NCBI RefSeq assembly: GCF_012927345.1
Contig: NZ_JABBGJ010000001.1
Location: 248,001-312,000, forward strand
DNA length: 64,000 nucleotides
Direction: 5' to 3'
Origin: Paraburkholderia polaris
Lineage (GTDB): Bacteria > Pseudomonadota > Gammaproteobacteria > Burkholderiales > Burkholderiaceae
This document shows, piece after piece, positions 44,361 through 53,720 of this stretch (its first letter is position 1; each line of letters opens with the position of its first letter). A model generated the notes under the pieces. It saw nothing but the letters and a program-made list of their open reading frames with translations. It made no database searches and was not told where the DNA came from. Both the position numbers and the translations under genes were made by a program.

Positions 44361-46109
44361 ATGAGCAACCAATCTTCCAGCCCCGCATCCGGGCAACCCG
44401 ACAGTGTCTCAGCGTGGAGCCTGATCAGACCGTACTGGGTCTCCGAGGAACGCAGAACCGCGTGGGGCTTGCTGATCACGATCATTGTCATGGACCTGTT
44501 TCTGGTCGGGATCAACGCCCGGTTGAACACGTGGAACCGCGATTTCTACAACGCCCTGGAAGGCAGGAACGTGCACGAATTCCCGCAGCTGATGCTGTTT
44601 TTCAGCGCGCTCGCGTTCGCGTTCGTCGCGATTTCCGTCCTTAATCGCTATCTGCGCCAGATGCTTGGCTTCCGATGGCGCCAGTGGCTGACCACGCGCT
44701 ATCTGCAGGAATGGCTGGCCGACGGCACTTTCTACCGCATCGAGCGCGATCGCCTCACCGACAACCCTGATCAGCGGATCGCCGTCGACCTCGAGTCATT
44801 CGCCAACACCACGCTTTCACTCACACTCGATCTGCTCTCGACGCTCGAAACACTTGTCTGGTTCTCGACCGTCCTATGGGGCACGGCGGGCGCATTGGCA
44901 GTCGTGATTGGCGGCACGCCCGTGCAGATTCCTGGCTACATGCTCTGGGCCGCCATCGTCTATGCGATTGCCGGCTCACTCCTGACAAACAAGGTCGGTC
45001 ACCCGCTTGTGTCGATCAACTACCAGTTGCAGCGCGTCGAGGCGGATTTCCGGTTCGGCCTGATCCGTCTGCGCGAAAACGCCGAGCAGATTGCGTTCTA
45101 CGACGGTATGCGAGCCGAGGAATCGACCGCCCATGACCTGTTCGGCCGGATTCGCGAAAACTGGTGGCGCGTGATGAAGTACACGCGGCGCTACAGCTTC
45201 GTGCTCAATTTCTACGGTCAGATCGCCGCCATCTTTCCGATCGTCGTGGCCTCGCCCCGTTATTTCGCCGGTTTGCTCAGTTTCGGCACACTGATGCAAA
45301 TTGCCGACGCATTCGGTTCGGTTAGCGACTCGCTGTCGTGGTTCATCAACAATTACGACACGCTTGTCCAATGGCGCGCAACGGTCAACCGTCTGCGCGA
45401 GTTCCGGCGCGTCATGCAGCTGCCTCATCTGAAGGAGTCCGTGTTGCCCGCCACCGAGCATGGCGGCATCAACCTGCACTACGTTGATGAGAGCCAACTC
45501 GCCACGCGCAACCTCACGCTTGCGCTGCCCAACGGCGAGACGCTCGCGAGCGTGCGCGACATCGTCGTCAAGCCCGGTTCGCGCTGGCTCGTGCGCGGGC
45601 CGTCCGGCTCGGGCAAGAGCACGCTGTTGCGCGCGCTGGCGGGTCTCTGGCCGTTCGGAAACGGCTCCATCGACGCACCTGTGAACGCGCGCATGATGTT
45701 CATCCCGCAGCAGAGCTACCTGCCGGTTGGCACCTTGAAGGCTGCGCTCACCTACCCCGCGGCGGCCGCCAACTTCAGCGACGAGGAATGTTGCGAGGTG
45801 CTGCGTCAGTGCCGGCTTGAGGGCTACGTTGACCGATTGCACGAATCCGACCATTGGTGGCGCATTCTTTCTCCCGGCGAGCAGCAGCGGCTAGCGGCCG
45901 CGCGCGTGCTGCTGCAAAAGCCTGACTACGTGTTCCTCGACGAAGCAACGAGTGCGCTCGACACTGAGAACGAAGCGCATCTGTATCGCCTGTTGACCGA
46001 ACGACTGCCGAAAGGGGCGATTGTCAGTGTCACGCACCGCAATTCGCTTGCAGAGTTCCACCAGGAGACCCTCGATATCGCGCGTCCGCACGAGCACACA
46101 GTGGCATAA
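44361..46109 (+). CDS. SbmA/BacA-like ABC transporter (membrane domain fused to ATPase)
   Basis: A 582-residue half-transporter. The membrane part (about residues 1-370) has the ABC_membrane_2 pattern: NTWNRDFYNALEGRNVHEF, FRWRQWLTTRYLQEWLADGTF and DNPDQRIAVDLESF. The ATPase part has Walker A GPSGSGKSTLLRAL near 414, the signature LSPGEQQRLAAARVLL and Walker B YVFLDEATSALD. Relatives (YddA, Rv1819c, BclA) transport peptides, cobalamin or very-long-chain lipids. It begins 4 bp after the DUF2235 gene, suggesting that hydrolase product or substrate is what it moves. Confidence 0.9.
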   Translation: MSNQSSSPASGQPDSVSAWSLIRPYWVSEERRTAWGLLITIIVMDLFLVGINARLNTWNRDFYNALEGRNVHEFPQLMLFFSALAFAFVAISVLNRYLRQMLGFRWRQWLTTRYLQEWLADGTFYRIERDRLTDNPDQRIAVDLESFANTTLSLTLDLLSTLETLVWFSTVLWGTAGALAVVIGGTPVQIPGYMLWAAIVYAIAGSLLTNKVGHPLVSINYQLQRVEADFRFGLIRLRENAEQIAFYDGMRAEESTAHDLFGRIRENWWRVMKYTRRYSFVLNFYGQIAAIFPIVVASPRYFAGLLSFGTLMQIADAFGSVSDSLSWFINNYDTLVQWRATVNRLREFRRVMQLPHLKESVLPATEHGGINLHYVDESQLATRNLTLALPNGETLASVRDIVVKPGSRWLVRGPSGSGKSTLLRALAGLWPFGNGSIDAPVNARMMFIPQQSYLPVGTLKAALTYPAAAANFSDEECCEVLRQCRLEGYVDRLHESDHWWRILSPGEQQRLAAARVLLQKPDYVFLDEATSALDTENEAHLYRLLTERLPKGAIVSVTHRNSLAEFHQETLDIARPHEHTVA

Positions 46110-46355
46110 ACATGGCCGCTGTCGACGTGACCGTTTGACCGTGGAGATGGCGCTGTGAACCAGCATGCAGCGCATGCGAGGGACCATCAAGCACAATCAG
46201 GGCAACTACCGTCATCCGTCATAATGTCGATCGTCGATAACCATGACTGTTATCGGCCTCCAGATCGAGCGCACAGAGCAAGCTTGCGATCCTTTCATCG
46301 GGCTTGTGGCCGGATGGAGTAACGTATTAGGGACTCAATTTTTCGCCAGGTCAAA
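46110..46355. other. Intergenic region before the KfrA-like gene
   Basis: About 245 bp without a supported gene. It includes the promoter of the KfrA-like gene. An imperfect inverted region around 46225-46260 (CGATCGTCGATAACCATGAC / GTTATCGG) may be an operator for that DNA-binding protein, but this is weak. Confidence 0.35.
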
Positions 46356-49058
46356 ATGAGCTTTGAGGCGCTTATGTCCACGGACGCAGACACAAATACG
46401 GACGAACTCGTCGCCGGAATCGCAGATCGCATGGTCGAGGAAGGCCGGAAAGTCTCCCCAGTGACCATTTGGCCGGAGATCCCTGGCGAGTCGATTGTTG
46501 CCATTGCGGCAGCTTTGCAACGCTGGCGCGAGGCGCGGCAGCCCGTCACGCCCCACGTGCAGGTCCAGGCCGGGTTACCGGAGCACATTGCGGAAACCAT
46601 GATGAGCGCCGCGGATCGGCTCTGGATGGCCGCCCAAGGCGAAGCCGGCAGGGCGGTCAGTCAGCACCTGAGTGCCGTGAACCAGCACCTCGACACTGCC
46701 CGCACGGAACGGGACGAGGCGCTTGCCGAGTATCAGAAGACGGTGGCAGAAGTCGAAACCGGCCGTAGGCGGCATATTGCTCTGACGAGTGCGCTCAGCG
46801 CCTCCGAGGAGGCGTGCGCGCGTCTCACGGCGCAACTCGCCACAGCGACCGGCCGAGCCGAAGCTGCCGAGGTGCGCGTGGAGGAACTGGCGCAGCGCGT
46901 GTCGGTGGAAGAGGCTGCTCTGGAGCACACGAAGGCGGAGCTCGATGAGGAACGCAAGACGCGTGAAGCGTTGGCCGCCGTTGCCTCAGACCAAAACGAC
47001 GAAATAGCACGGTTGAAGCAGGAGCTCGACGAGGCGCGGCAGGAGATCGGCTCGTTGGGCTACGACTGTCAGGCGAAGTCGGCGGAAGCGGATAGAGCGT
47101 TGCAGGAGGCTAGCGAGGCTTCATCGCGCGCAGAAGCCGCCACGGCGCAGGCGAACGAGAGCCTCGCGCGGGCCGCTGTGCTGGAGGCTGAGCGGGATGA
47201 GGCGCGCTTTGCGCTCGAAGCAGAGCGCCAGACGAGCGCAGCGCGGAGCGAGGAAGCGGCGATTCAGTTCGACGAATTGCAGCGCGTTAGTCGGGAACTT
47301 GAGGCGGCGCGGGAGCAGGTCGGCGCTGTGACTGAGGCGAAGGCGGCTATGAGCGCTGAGCTGGCTCAGGTGTCGCACGACGCGTCTGTCGCGAACGCTG
47401 AACTGGCCCGGCTCTCGCAAGACGCGTCTGCCGCGAGCGAGCGGGCAGAGGCGGCCGAACAGCGAGCGGCGACATTGGAGCAGCGTGTCGTAGAGGTCGA
47501 GCAGGCGAAGTTGGCCGAAGTGGAGCGATGGTCGCAGGAAGCCAGCGCGGCTTCATCGCGGGCAGAAGCCGCTGCGGCGCAGGCGAACGAGAGCCTCGCG
47601 CGGGTCGCTGCGCTCGAGGCTGAGTTGGATGAGGCGCGTACTGTGCTTGCAGCAGAGCGCCAGACAAGCGCGACGCGGAGCGAGGAGGCGTCGGTCCAGC
47701 TCAACGAACTGCAGCGCGTCGGTCGGGAGTTCGAGGAGACGCGCATCGCGCTCGAAGCAGAGCGCCAAACTAGCGCAACGCGGAGCGAGGAGGCGTTGGT
47801 CCAGCTCAACGAACTGCAGCGCGTCGGTCGGGAACTTGAGGAGACGCGCGTCGCGCTCGAAGCAGAGCGCCAGACAAGCGCAACACGGAGCGAGGAAGCG
47901 TTGGTCCAGCTCAATGAACTGCAGCGCGTCGGTCGGGAACTCGAGGAGACGAGGGAACAGGTCAGTGTCTTGACCGCGGCGAAAACGGCCGCGATCGCTG
48001 AACTGGCCCAGGTTTCGGAGAACGCGTCTGCCGTGAGCGCTGAACTCGCGCAGGTCTCGCAAGACGCGTCTGCCGCGAAGGAGCGGGCAGAGGCCGCCGA
48101 ACAGCGTGCGGCGACGTTGGAGCAGCGCCTCGCAGAAGCCGAGCAGGCGAAGTCACTCGAAGCGGAACGATGGGCGCAGGAATCCAGTGCGGCTTCATCG
48201 CGCGCAGAAGCTGCCACGGCGCAGGCGAACGAAAGCCTCGCGCGGGTCGCTGCGATTGAGGCGGAACTCGATGAGGCTCGCACTGCGCTCGCTGTAGAGC
48301 GCCAGACAAGCGCAGTGCGGAGCGAGGAAGCATCGGCCCAGCTCAACAAACTGAAGCGCGTCGCCCGGGAACTTGAGGAGGCGCGGAACGCGCTCGAAGC
48401 AGAGCGCCGGACAAGCGCAGAGCGGATCGAGGAAGCGTCGATTCAGCGCAACGAACTGCAAGGCGTCACCCGAGAACTCGAGGCTGCGCGCGACCAGGTC
48501 AACGTCATGACTAAGGCGAAAGCCGCCGCGATCGCTGAACTGGCCAAGGTTACACAGGACGCGTCTGCCGCGAAGGAACGCGCAGAGGCCGCCGAACAGC
48601 ATGCGGCGACATTGGCGCAGCGCGTCGCAGAAGTCGAGAGGGCTCGCGCGGAAGAAGCGCGACGCAACCATCAACTTGCGATTCAAGCGAGCGAATCTGC
48701 GACGGCGGAAGAAGTCGCCGAGTTACACCGCCAGATCTCGGCTCAGGCCAAAGCGCATGAGAAGGCCTTTACCGAACTTCGCACGATTGCTGAACAGTGG
48801 GTGGCGCACGCCAAGGACCTTAAAGAGCGACTTGGTTCGGCAAACGAGAAGCTATTGTTTATCGACTCACGCAGCACAGGAGAAGTGGCGCTCATCCGGA
48901 AGCTTTCGGCTGAACTTGAGCGCCTCAAGCCAGATAGTGAGTTGATATCCCGGGACACGCAGCAAAAGCTGATCGGGGCGACGATGGCCGAGCGACTTTC
49001 GCAGAAGGGTTATCGGTATGACCCGACGACGGCGGTTATGTCGAAAGTAGAGCGGTGA
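46356..49058 (+). CDS. KfrA-like DNA-binding protein with a very long coiled coil
   Basis: A 900-residue acidic protein. Residues 10-120 match the KfrA N-terminal DNA-binding type (IADRMVEEGRKVSPVTIWPE, AALQRWREAR). Residues about 120-850 are almost continuous coiled coil rich in Ala, Glu, Gln and Arg, with three near-identical 35-residue repeats at 430-534. The end is globular (QQKLIGATMAERLSQKGYRY). KfrA proteins of plasmids such as RK2 are autoregulators linked to partition; typical length is 300-350, so this one is unusually long. The start may be ATG 46374, which has GAGG upstream. Co-linear neighbours give no parAB genes. Confidence 0.8.
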   Translation: MSFEALMSTDADTNTDELVAGIADRMVEEGRKVSPVTIWPEIPGESIVAIAAALQRWREARQPVTPHVQVQAGLPEHIAETMMSAADRLWMAAQGEAGRAVSQHLSAVNQHLDTARTERDEALAEYQKTVAEVETGRRRHIALTSALSASEEACARLTAQLATATGRAEAAEVRVEELAQRVSVEEAALEHTKAELDEERKTREALAAVASDQNDEIARLKQELDEARQEIGSLGYDCQAKSAEADRALQEASEASSRAEAATAQANESLARAAVLEAERDEARFALEAERQTSAARSEEAAIQFDELQRVSRELEAAREQVGAVTEAKAAMSAELAQVSHDASVANAELARLSQDASAASERAEAAEQRAATLEQRVVEVEQAKLAEVERWSQEASAASSRAEAAAAQANESLARVAALEAELDEARTVLAAERQTSATRSEEASVQLNELQRVGREFEETRIALEAERQTSATRSEEALVQLNELQRVGRELEETRVALEAERQTSATRSEEALVQLNELQRVGRELEETREQVSVLTAAKTAAIAELAQVSENASAVSAELAQVSQDASAAKERAEAAEQRAATLEQRLAEAEQAKSLEAERWAQESSAASSRAEAATAQANESLARVAAIEAELDEARTALAVERQTSAVRSEEASAQLNKLKRVARELEEARNALEAERRTSAERIEEASIQRNELQGVTRELEAARDQVNVMTKAKAAAIAELAKVTQDASAAKERAEAAEQHAATLAQRVAEVERARAEEARRNHQLAIQASESATAEEVAELHRQISAQAKAHEKAFTELRTIAEQWVAHAKDLKERLGSANEKLLFIDSRSTGEVALIRKLSAELERLKPDSELISRDTQQKLIGATMAERLSQKGYRYDPTTAVMSKVER
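47643..47957. repeat. Three 105-bp tandem repeats inside the KfrA-like gene
   Basis: Copies at 47643-47747, 47748-47852 and 47853-47957 each encode 35 residues of form (A/V)LEAERQTSATRSEEALVQL plus NELQRVGRELEETR. The second and third copies are almost identical in DNA, indicating recent duplication. The repeat length equals five heptads, so copy-number change keeps the coiled coil in register. More diverged copies flank them. Confidence 0.9.
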
Positions 49059-49683
49059 TGTGCGTGTGTCTCGGTTCGAGGGATGGCGTTGCTATTGCGG
49101 GGAAGGGAGGCGGTGCAGTGGCCGCCTCCGGTAGCGGTTTTTTCGCGCTCTGTTCTGCTTGGCCACTTGTTGACGCGGCACGTTGGCCGCGTTGATCGGT
49201 TAGTGCTTCACGGGGACCGGTTGCTGCTGAGCGTCTGCTTCTGCGCTCGTCGCGGCTTTGGCTTAACGTTCGCTTGCGCGGGCTGGGCTTCGTGGTTGCC
49301 GGCGGTTCTGTCGTTTCCTTCGTTGCTATTTTTGATGCCTCTGCAAGAAGGCGCGCAGCACGGTTCGCGGTGATGCGGCTTTGAGGGACGCCCTTCGCAT
49401 CGAGCGCGATCACCTGGTACAGCTCACGGTCACACTCCAGCTCCTGCTGATATTGCTCCGCCGTGTCGACAAGCAGTTCAAGCATGGTCTGCTGACGCCG
49501 TCTTTCGTCGCTCGTGATGGCAGGATTCCTACACATTGAGGATGCAAGTGTGATCAGTGTGTTGAGTTGGCTCAACTGCCGGTTGCAGAGATCGAAGGTG
49601 GAGAGCGCAAGCTTTTCGTACTGGAGCGCGTCGACAGGCGGGCGTGAAGCGGGTTGAGTTTGTTTTGTAGGTTTGCTGCTCAT
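49036..49683 (-). CDS. Hypothetical protein (215 aa), helical with basic C-terminal tail
   Basis: A 215-residue protein starting MSSKPTKQTQPASRPPVDAL. Residues 25-120 are predicted helical (FDLCNRQLSQLNTLITLASS, ELLVDTAEQYQQELECDREL); residues 125-215 are Lys/Arg/Ser/Pro-rich and probably disordered. It resembles phasin-like or nucleoid-type small proteins only loosely; no family is claimed. GGGAGG precedes ATG 49683. Its 3' end overlaps that of the KfrA-like gene by 23 bp on the opposite strand. Confidence 0.65.
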   Translation of the reverse strand: MSSKPTKQTQPASRPPVDALQYEKLALSTFDLCNRQLSQLNTLITLASSMCRNPAITSDERRRQQTMLELLVDTAEQYQQELECDRELYQVIALDAKGVPQSRITANRAARLLAEASKIATKETTEPPATTKPSPRKRTLSQSRDERRSRRSAATGPREALTDQRGQRAASTSGQAEQSAKKPLPEAATAPPPFPAIATPSLEPRHTHITALLST

Positions 49684-50606
49684 GGTGCGACCTCCCTGGT
49701 ACATCTCGGATCGCCCGACACTCACTTGAGGAAGTGGGTGAGCGGGCACGTGGCGGGTTTGGAAGACCGGGTCAGAAACATGCCGGCGAGCCTCGCGGCT
49801 CCCCCACCACAGCCCGCCCATTGAAAACAACAGACGTGCAGAGGTAGACGCACGACCCGCGCGAGCGGGTGTGCGGTTTCTGACTTCAGGCTTCCACACC
49901 TGACCGCCGGGTGTTTCCCGATGGCTTGGTGATTATAAATCAAGGCAGCGGCGTAGCGTTCAACCAGGCGGGCTAAGTGTTTGCGTTTGGCCGATTGGAT
50001 AAGACTTCGATGGGGATTGTTGTCGCGAATTCGGAGGCCGCAGAGGGCGCCCGCGGTTAGTCGTCTCTACGTCGACAGTCAGCACGCAGGCTATCTGGGT
50101 TTCGTCAGTGGCTGAACTTCGCAGCTGATGGTGGTTCATCGGCCTTTGCGGACGGTGGCCGATTAGGAACGTGCGACCGTTCGAGGTCGCTTTGCCGCCA
50201 TTCTCGACTGGGTGTCGGCGAGTGTTAGCTTTCGTTATTGGCGAATGAGTCTTCTCGACCCTCAACAGCCCTTCAGCCTGATGCTCGTGAACGGGCCGTA
50301 GCTCAAACCTTTTTCGGACATTCCGCGGTGTCGGAGTTGCGGTTCGTCGATGATTTCCGGTTCTGAACCGGCGACGGCAAAAAAACAAATCACATCTCGA
50401 TCGAAACTACCAAGGGCCTGCGAGCTCCAGCGGCTTGCATGAGAAGGTCTGCCCGACGCCAATTGCTTTCGGTTCGAGGAGGCCGATAGACAGGTGATTT
50501 GACTGAAATGACCGGCACCCCAGACTTTTTCCCGGCACGATGTTTCGCACAAGACCAAGGCTTTCCAATTCATTAGTCGCCCCCGAACTTAAGGTGTATC
50601 CCGCCG
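49684..50606. other. 923-bp region without a supported gene
   Basis: Minus-strand frames at 49960-50388 and 50262-50573 exist, but lack ribosome sites and recognisable motifs and have the Arg/Pro/Thr-rich look of non-coding high-G+C DNA. The left end holds the promoter of the hypothetical gene; the right end that of the flavin oxidoreductase. It may be decayed coding DNA. Confidence 0.5.
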
Positions 50607-51527
50607 ATGCCCATCCCCGCCATCCTCCAAGCAGGCTTGCAACTGCCGGTGATCGCCGCGCCGATGTTCCTCGTGTCGGGAACGAAGCTGGTGATTGAAA
50701 CCTGCAAGCAAGGCATCATCGGCACGTTGCCGGCCCTCAATGCACGACCATCGAGTCAGCTCGACGATTGGCTTCATGAAATCGAGAACGCGCTTGAGGG
50801 CCAGCATGCCGCGAAATTCGGCGTCATGATCCCGGTACATAAATCGAACAAGCGTCTCGATCAAGACCTTGACATCGTGATTCGCCATAAAGTGCCGCTT
50901 GTCATCACAGCCGCAGGCCATCGCCCAGATGTAATCGCGGCCGTGCATGCCTACGGCGGGGTTGTATTCCATGACGCCATCCACATGAAGCACGCCATGA
51001 AGGCTGCCGAGGCGGGAGTGGACGGAATCATCCCGATCTGCGCGGGCGGCGGTGGCAACGCCGGGACTATCAATCCCTTTACTTTCATCAGCCAGTTACG
51101 CGCGAAATTTGATGGCACCATCGTCCTCGGCGGGGCACTGGGTCACGGCCGCCACGTTCGGGCTGCCAGATTGCTTGGAGCCGATCTCGCGTACATGGGG
51201 ACGCGTTTCATTGCGACCGAAGAGGCAAATGCCGCCCCGCGTTTCAAGCAGATGATCCTCGATGCGGAATCAACTGATGTGATCTACACCAACAAGGTGA
51301 CGGGCATTGGCGCCAGCTTTTTGCGCGAGAGCTTGGTCAAGGCTGGCTTGGACTGGAATGAGGGTGCGCACATCCCTTCTGCTACGGTTGAAAACGAAGA
51401 AGAAATGATTGCGTGGCGCGACATCTGGTCTTCCGGTCAGGGCGTTGGCCTGATACACGACGTCCCGACGGTAGCCGACCTCGCACATCGTCTGAAAACT
51501 GAATTCGCTGAAAGTCTCGAAGCTTGA
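50607..51527 (+). CDS. Nitronate monooxygenase-family flavin oxidoreductase
   Basis: A 306-residue NMO-family FMN protein: N-terminal LQLPVIAAPMFLVSG, FMN site GIIPICAGGGGNAG, phosphate-binding IVLGGALGHGRHVRAARLLG and LAYMGTRFIATEEA. Compared with the first NMO in this window, the His in the AGGH motif is replaced (AGGGGNAG), so this belongs to another subgroup, close to enoyl-reductase/NQO-like members. The gene is 29 bp upstream of the enoyl-CoA hydratase gene and on the same strand, suggesting a role in acyl-CoA breakdown. Confidence 0.85.
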   Translation: MPIPAILQAGLQLPVIAAPMFLVSGTKLVIETCKQGIIGTLPALNARPSSQLDDWLHEIENALEGQHAAKFGVMIPVHKSNKRLDQDLDIVIRHKVPLVITAAGHRPDVIAAVHAYGGVVFHDAIHMKHAMKAAEAGVDGIIPICAGGGGNAGTINPFTFISQLRAKFDGTIVLGGALGHGRHVRAARLLGADLAYMGTRFIATEEANAAPRFKQMILDAESTDVIYTNKVTGIGASFLRESLVKAGLDWNEGAHIPSATVENEEEMIAWRDIWSSGQGVGLIHDVPTVADLAHRLKTEFAESLEA

Positions 51528-51556
51528 TGCGATGAGCCAGAAACTGAGCAACTGCC

Positions 51557-52336
51557 ATGACCACCACCATTGAAGCAACCTTGACTCAAGGCGTATTGCA
51601 TCTAGTCTTCACGACTGAGAGTGGTCTCAATACCATGGACGACCCTTGGTTCGTATCGCTTGAATCGCAGTTGCATCGCGCAGCCGTCGATAAGACGGTG
51701 CGTGCCGTGTTGCTCTCCGGTCGCGGCAAGTTGTTTTGTGCGGGTGCGAACTTGCCCGGGATGAGTACGAGCGCTCTGAATCAAGGATTTGACGGCTCAC
51801 CGCTGGCGAACCTAACCGAGTGTTTGGTCGCTTTCCCTAAGCCGTTAATAGCAGCCGTGCATGGCAAGGCAATCGGTGGTGGCGCGACCCTGTTGCTGCA
51901 TTGCGATTTGGTGGTGGCCGCTGTCGACACTCAATTCTGCTTCCCGTTCACAAGTAGCCTCGCCGCCGTCCCGGAATTTGGGTCGAGCTTTCTCCTGCCC
52001 CGCGCTGCAGGATCGCGATTAGCGAGCGAACTACTGCTTCTTGGCAACGTTTTCGATGCGCACAAGGCATTGCGGGCCGGGTTAGTGACTGAGGTGGTGC
52101 CGACGGGTGACGAATTAACCCTGGCACGGGAATGGGCCGAACATTTGGCATCGATGGCGCCGGCCTCGGTCCAAACGACCAAACGTCTGTTGCGCGAAGC
52201 GCAGCACGACGGCGTGTCAGCGGCCGTCTCGCGAGAGGGCGAAGCGTTGGTAAAAGTGCTCGGTAGCGGTGAAGCACGTGAGGCCCTAGCTGCCTTTGTC
52301 GAGAAGCGTCGCCCGGACTTCTCCTCATTTCACTAA
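51557..52336 (+). CDS. Enoyl-CoA hydratase/isomerase family protein
   Basis: A 259-residue crotonase-fold protein. CoA/oxyanion motifs are FCAGANLPGMS and HGKAIGGGATLLLHCDLVVA, and one active-site Glu is in AAVPEFGSSFLLPR; a second catalytic Glu is not evident, which fits the isomerase-like subgroup. It acts on acyl-CoA double bonds. It is probably the second gene of a two-gene operon with the flavin oxidoreductase. Confidence 0.9.
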   Translation: MTTTIEATLTQGVLHLVFTTESGLNTMDDPWFVSLESQLHRAAVDKTVRAVLLSGRGKLFCAGANLPGMSTSALNQGFDGSPLANLTECLVAFPKPLIAAVHGKAIGGGATLLLHCDLVVAAVDTQFCFPFTSSLAAVPEFGSSFLLPRAAGSRLASELLLLGNVFDAHKALRAGLVTEVVPTGDELTLAREWAEHLASMAPASVQTTKRLLREAQHDGVSAAVSREGEALVKVLGSGEAREALAAFVEKRRPDFSSFH

Positions 52337-52744
52337 ACAAATACAGTCCCCTGCTTTTGGGAGGACCCACCCAACGGGCGGGCAGCGGTGATGCGCGTCT
52401 CGTACCAGCCAATCAGCCGGCGTGCCCCCGCGCTTTGGGCGGAGGCAACGGAGATTTCGTCTTTGCCAGAACTATGTCGAACTACTGCGGCTATGTATCT
52501 GGAACCGGTCGTTCCCAATGCGGGTTTTCTGCGGTGTGAGTGACGGAAGCTGGCCGAGTCCAGCCTGAAATCGACTAGGCCGAACGTAACGCCGCCGACC
52601 AGAAGCCGACGGTCGTTCGCCTTGGCTACCACCGCAGAAAAGCGGTCGCTTTACGCTGACGCTGAGCCGCAGACGGAGGTTCGCTTGCGGACGGCGGCTC
52701 GAGCGCCCGGCTGGACGGCAACTCGGCGGTTCCGTATGCGGCCT
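52337..52744. other. 408-bp region without a supported gene
   Basis: No frame here has a ribosome site or recognisable motif. It separates convergent genes. The sequence looks like degraded high-G+C DNA. Confidence 0.5.
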
Positions 52745-53182
52745 TCACTTCCGCGCTTGCCAAACCGACTCACTCCAGGTCGGTGCCGCTGCGCGGATAA
52801 TGTCGAGGACATCTGGCGGGACATCGCCCGCGCCGGTGAGTTGGCGCACCTCCAGTACATCATCCGCGCCGAGACCGGATGGCGCGCGCAATGCCCAGGA
52901 AATCGCCTCCTCAAGCGATCCAACGTCGATGATGTAAAAGCCACCGACCAGTTCCTTGGACTCGGCAAACGGACCATCAACGATGTAGCGCTTCCCCTTG
53001 CTAACCGCAATTCGCGCTCCGGGCGCTGCTGGGTTCAAGCCTTCGGAAGCCACCAGGACACCGGCCTTGTGCATCTCTTCGTTGAACCGCATGTACGCTG
53101 TGAGGAGGGCCTCGTCCAAACCGCCGCCGGCATGCGGCTCGTCGTTGTCTGCGCTTGCTTGGGCTGTGATGATAAATCGCAT
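52745..53182 (-). CDS. YCII-related (DGPF-domain) protein
   Basis: A 145-residue protein. It has the DGPF motif in YIVDGPFAESKELVGGFYI and the family N-terminus MRFIITAQAS with LLTAYMRFNEEM. The family has a ferredoxin-like fold and no generally proven function; some genes are paired with ECF sigma factors, but none is adjacent here. AGGAGAACG precedes the ATG. Confidence 0.88.
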   Translation of the reverse strand: MRFIITAQASADNDEPHAGGGLDEALLTAYMRFNEEMHKAGVLVASEGLNPAAPGARIAVSKGKRYIVDGPFAESKELVGGFYIIDVGSLEEAISWALRAPSGLGADDVLEVRQLTGAGDVPPDVLDIIRAAAPTWSESVWQARK

Positions 53183-53720
53183 CGTCGTTCTCCTGAGTTG
53201 AATGGTGCTTCAGGACCACGACGAACGAAGGGCTGTCGAATCGACACTTTGCGGCCGATTTCGATGATTCGTATCGCAGCCCGCGCGAGGCCGATGACGA
53301 GCGCCTCTGTAAGACTTGAAATCATCGGGATCCCAGCATATCCGAAAGAAGACTTTCACGACGGGCAGCGGGTTGCCAAACGCGGGCGAATGCCAAACCG
53401 GCGTTGCGGCGCGCCTGTCATCGATCTGCGTCCGGCGCCAGCCGACCCGTTGCGGCCGGTGATCGCTGTGAGGTTCCGATGGCCGCTTGCAAGGCACAAC
53501 GGCCCGTCCTTCTTTGCGTTCTTAGGGTGGGTTTCAACCTTTGCCTACATTGCCATATCGGTCCCGCTCCGGTCGGCTAGTGGCTGCGTTGCTCCCGTTG
53601 AACCATGCCGGCACAAAGCCGCCGTTTGCGCATGGAGAACGTTTTCGATTGGGGGCTTACGGCGAAGGGCTTAGAGCGTACAGTTTAACGATTGGGAACC
53701 AAACCTTATCGGATTTGAGG
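53183..53720. other. 538-bp region without a supported gene
   Basis: Overlapping frames on both strands, none with a clear start or motif. It includes the promoters of the YCII gene (left) and the DUF4336 gene (right). The long open frame upstream of 53721 appears to be chance. Confidence 0.5.

Noticed and set aside
49960..50573. Two minus-strand frames in the 0.9-kb gap
   Set aside because: No ribosome site, no motif, and amino-acid content typical of non-coding high-G+C DNA.
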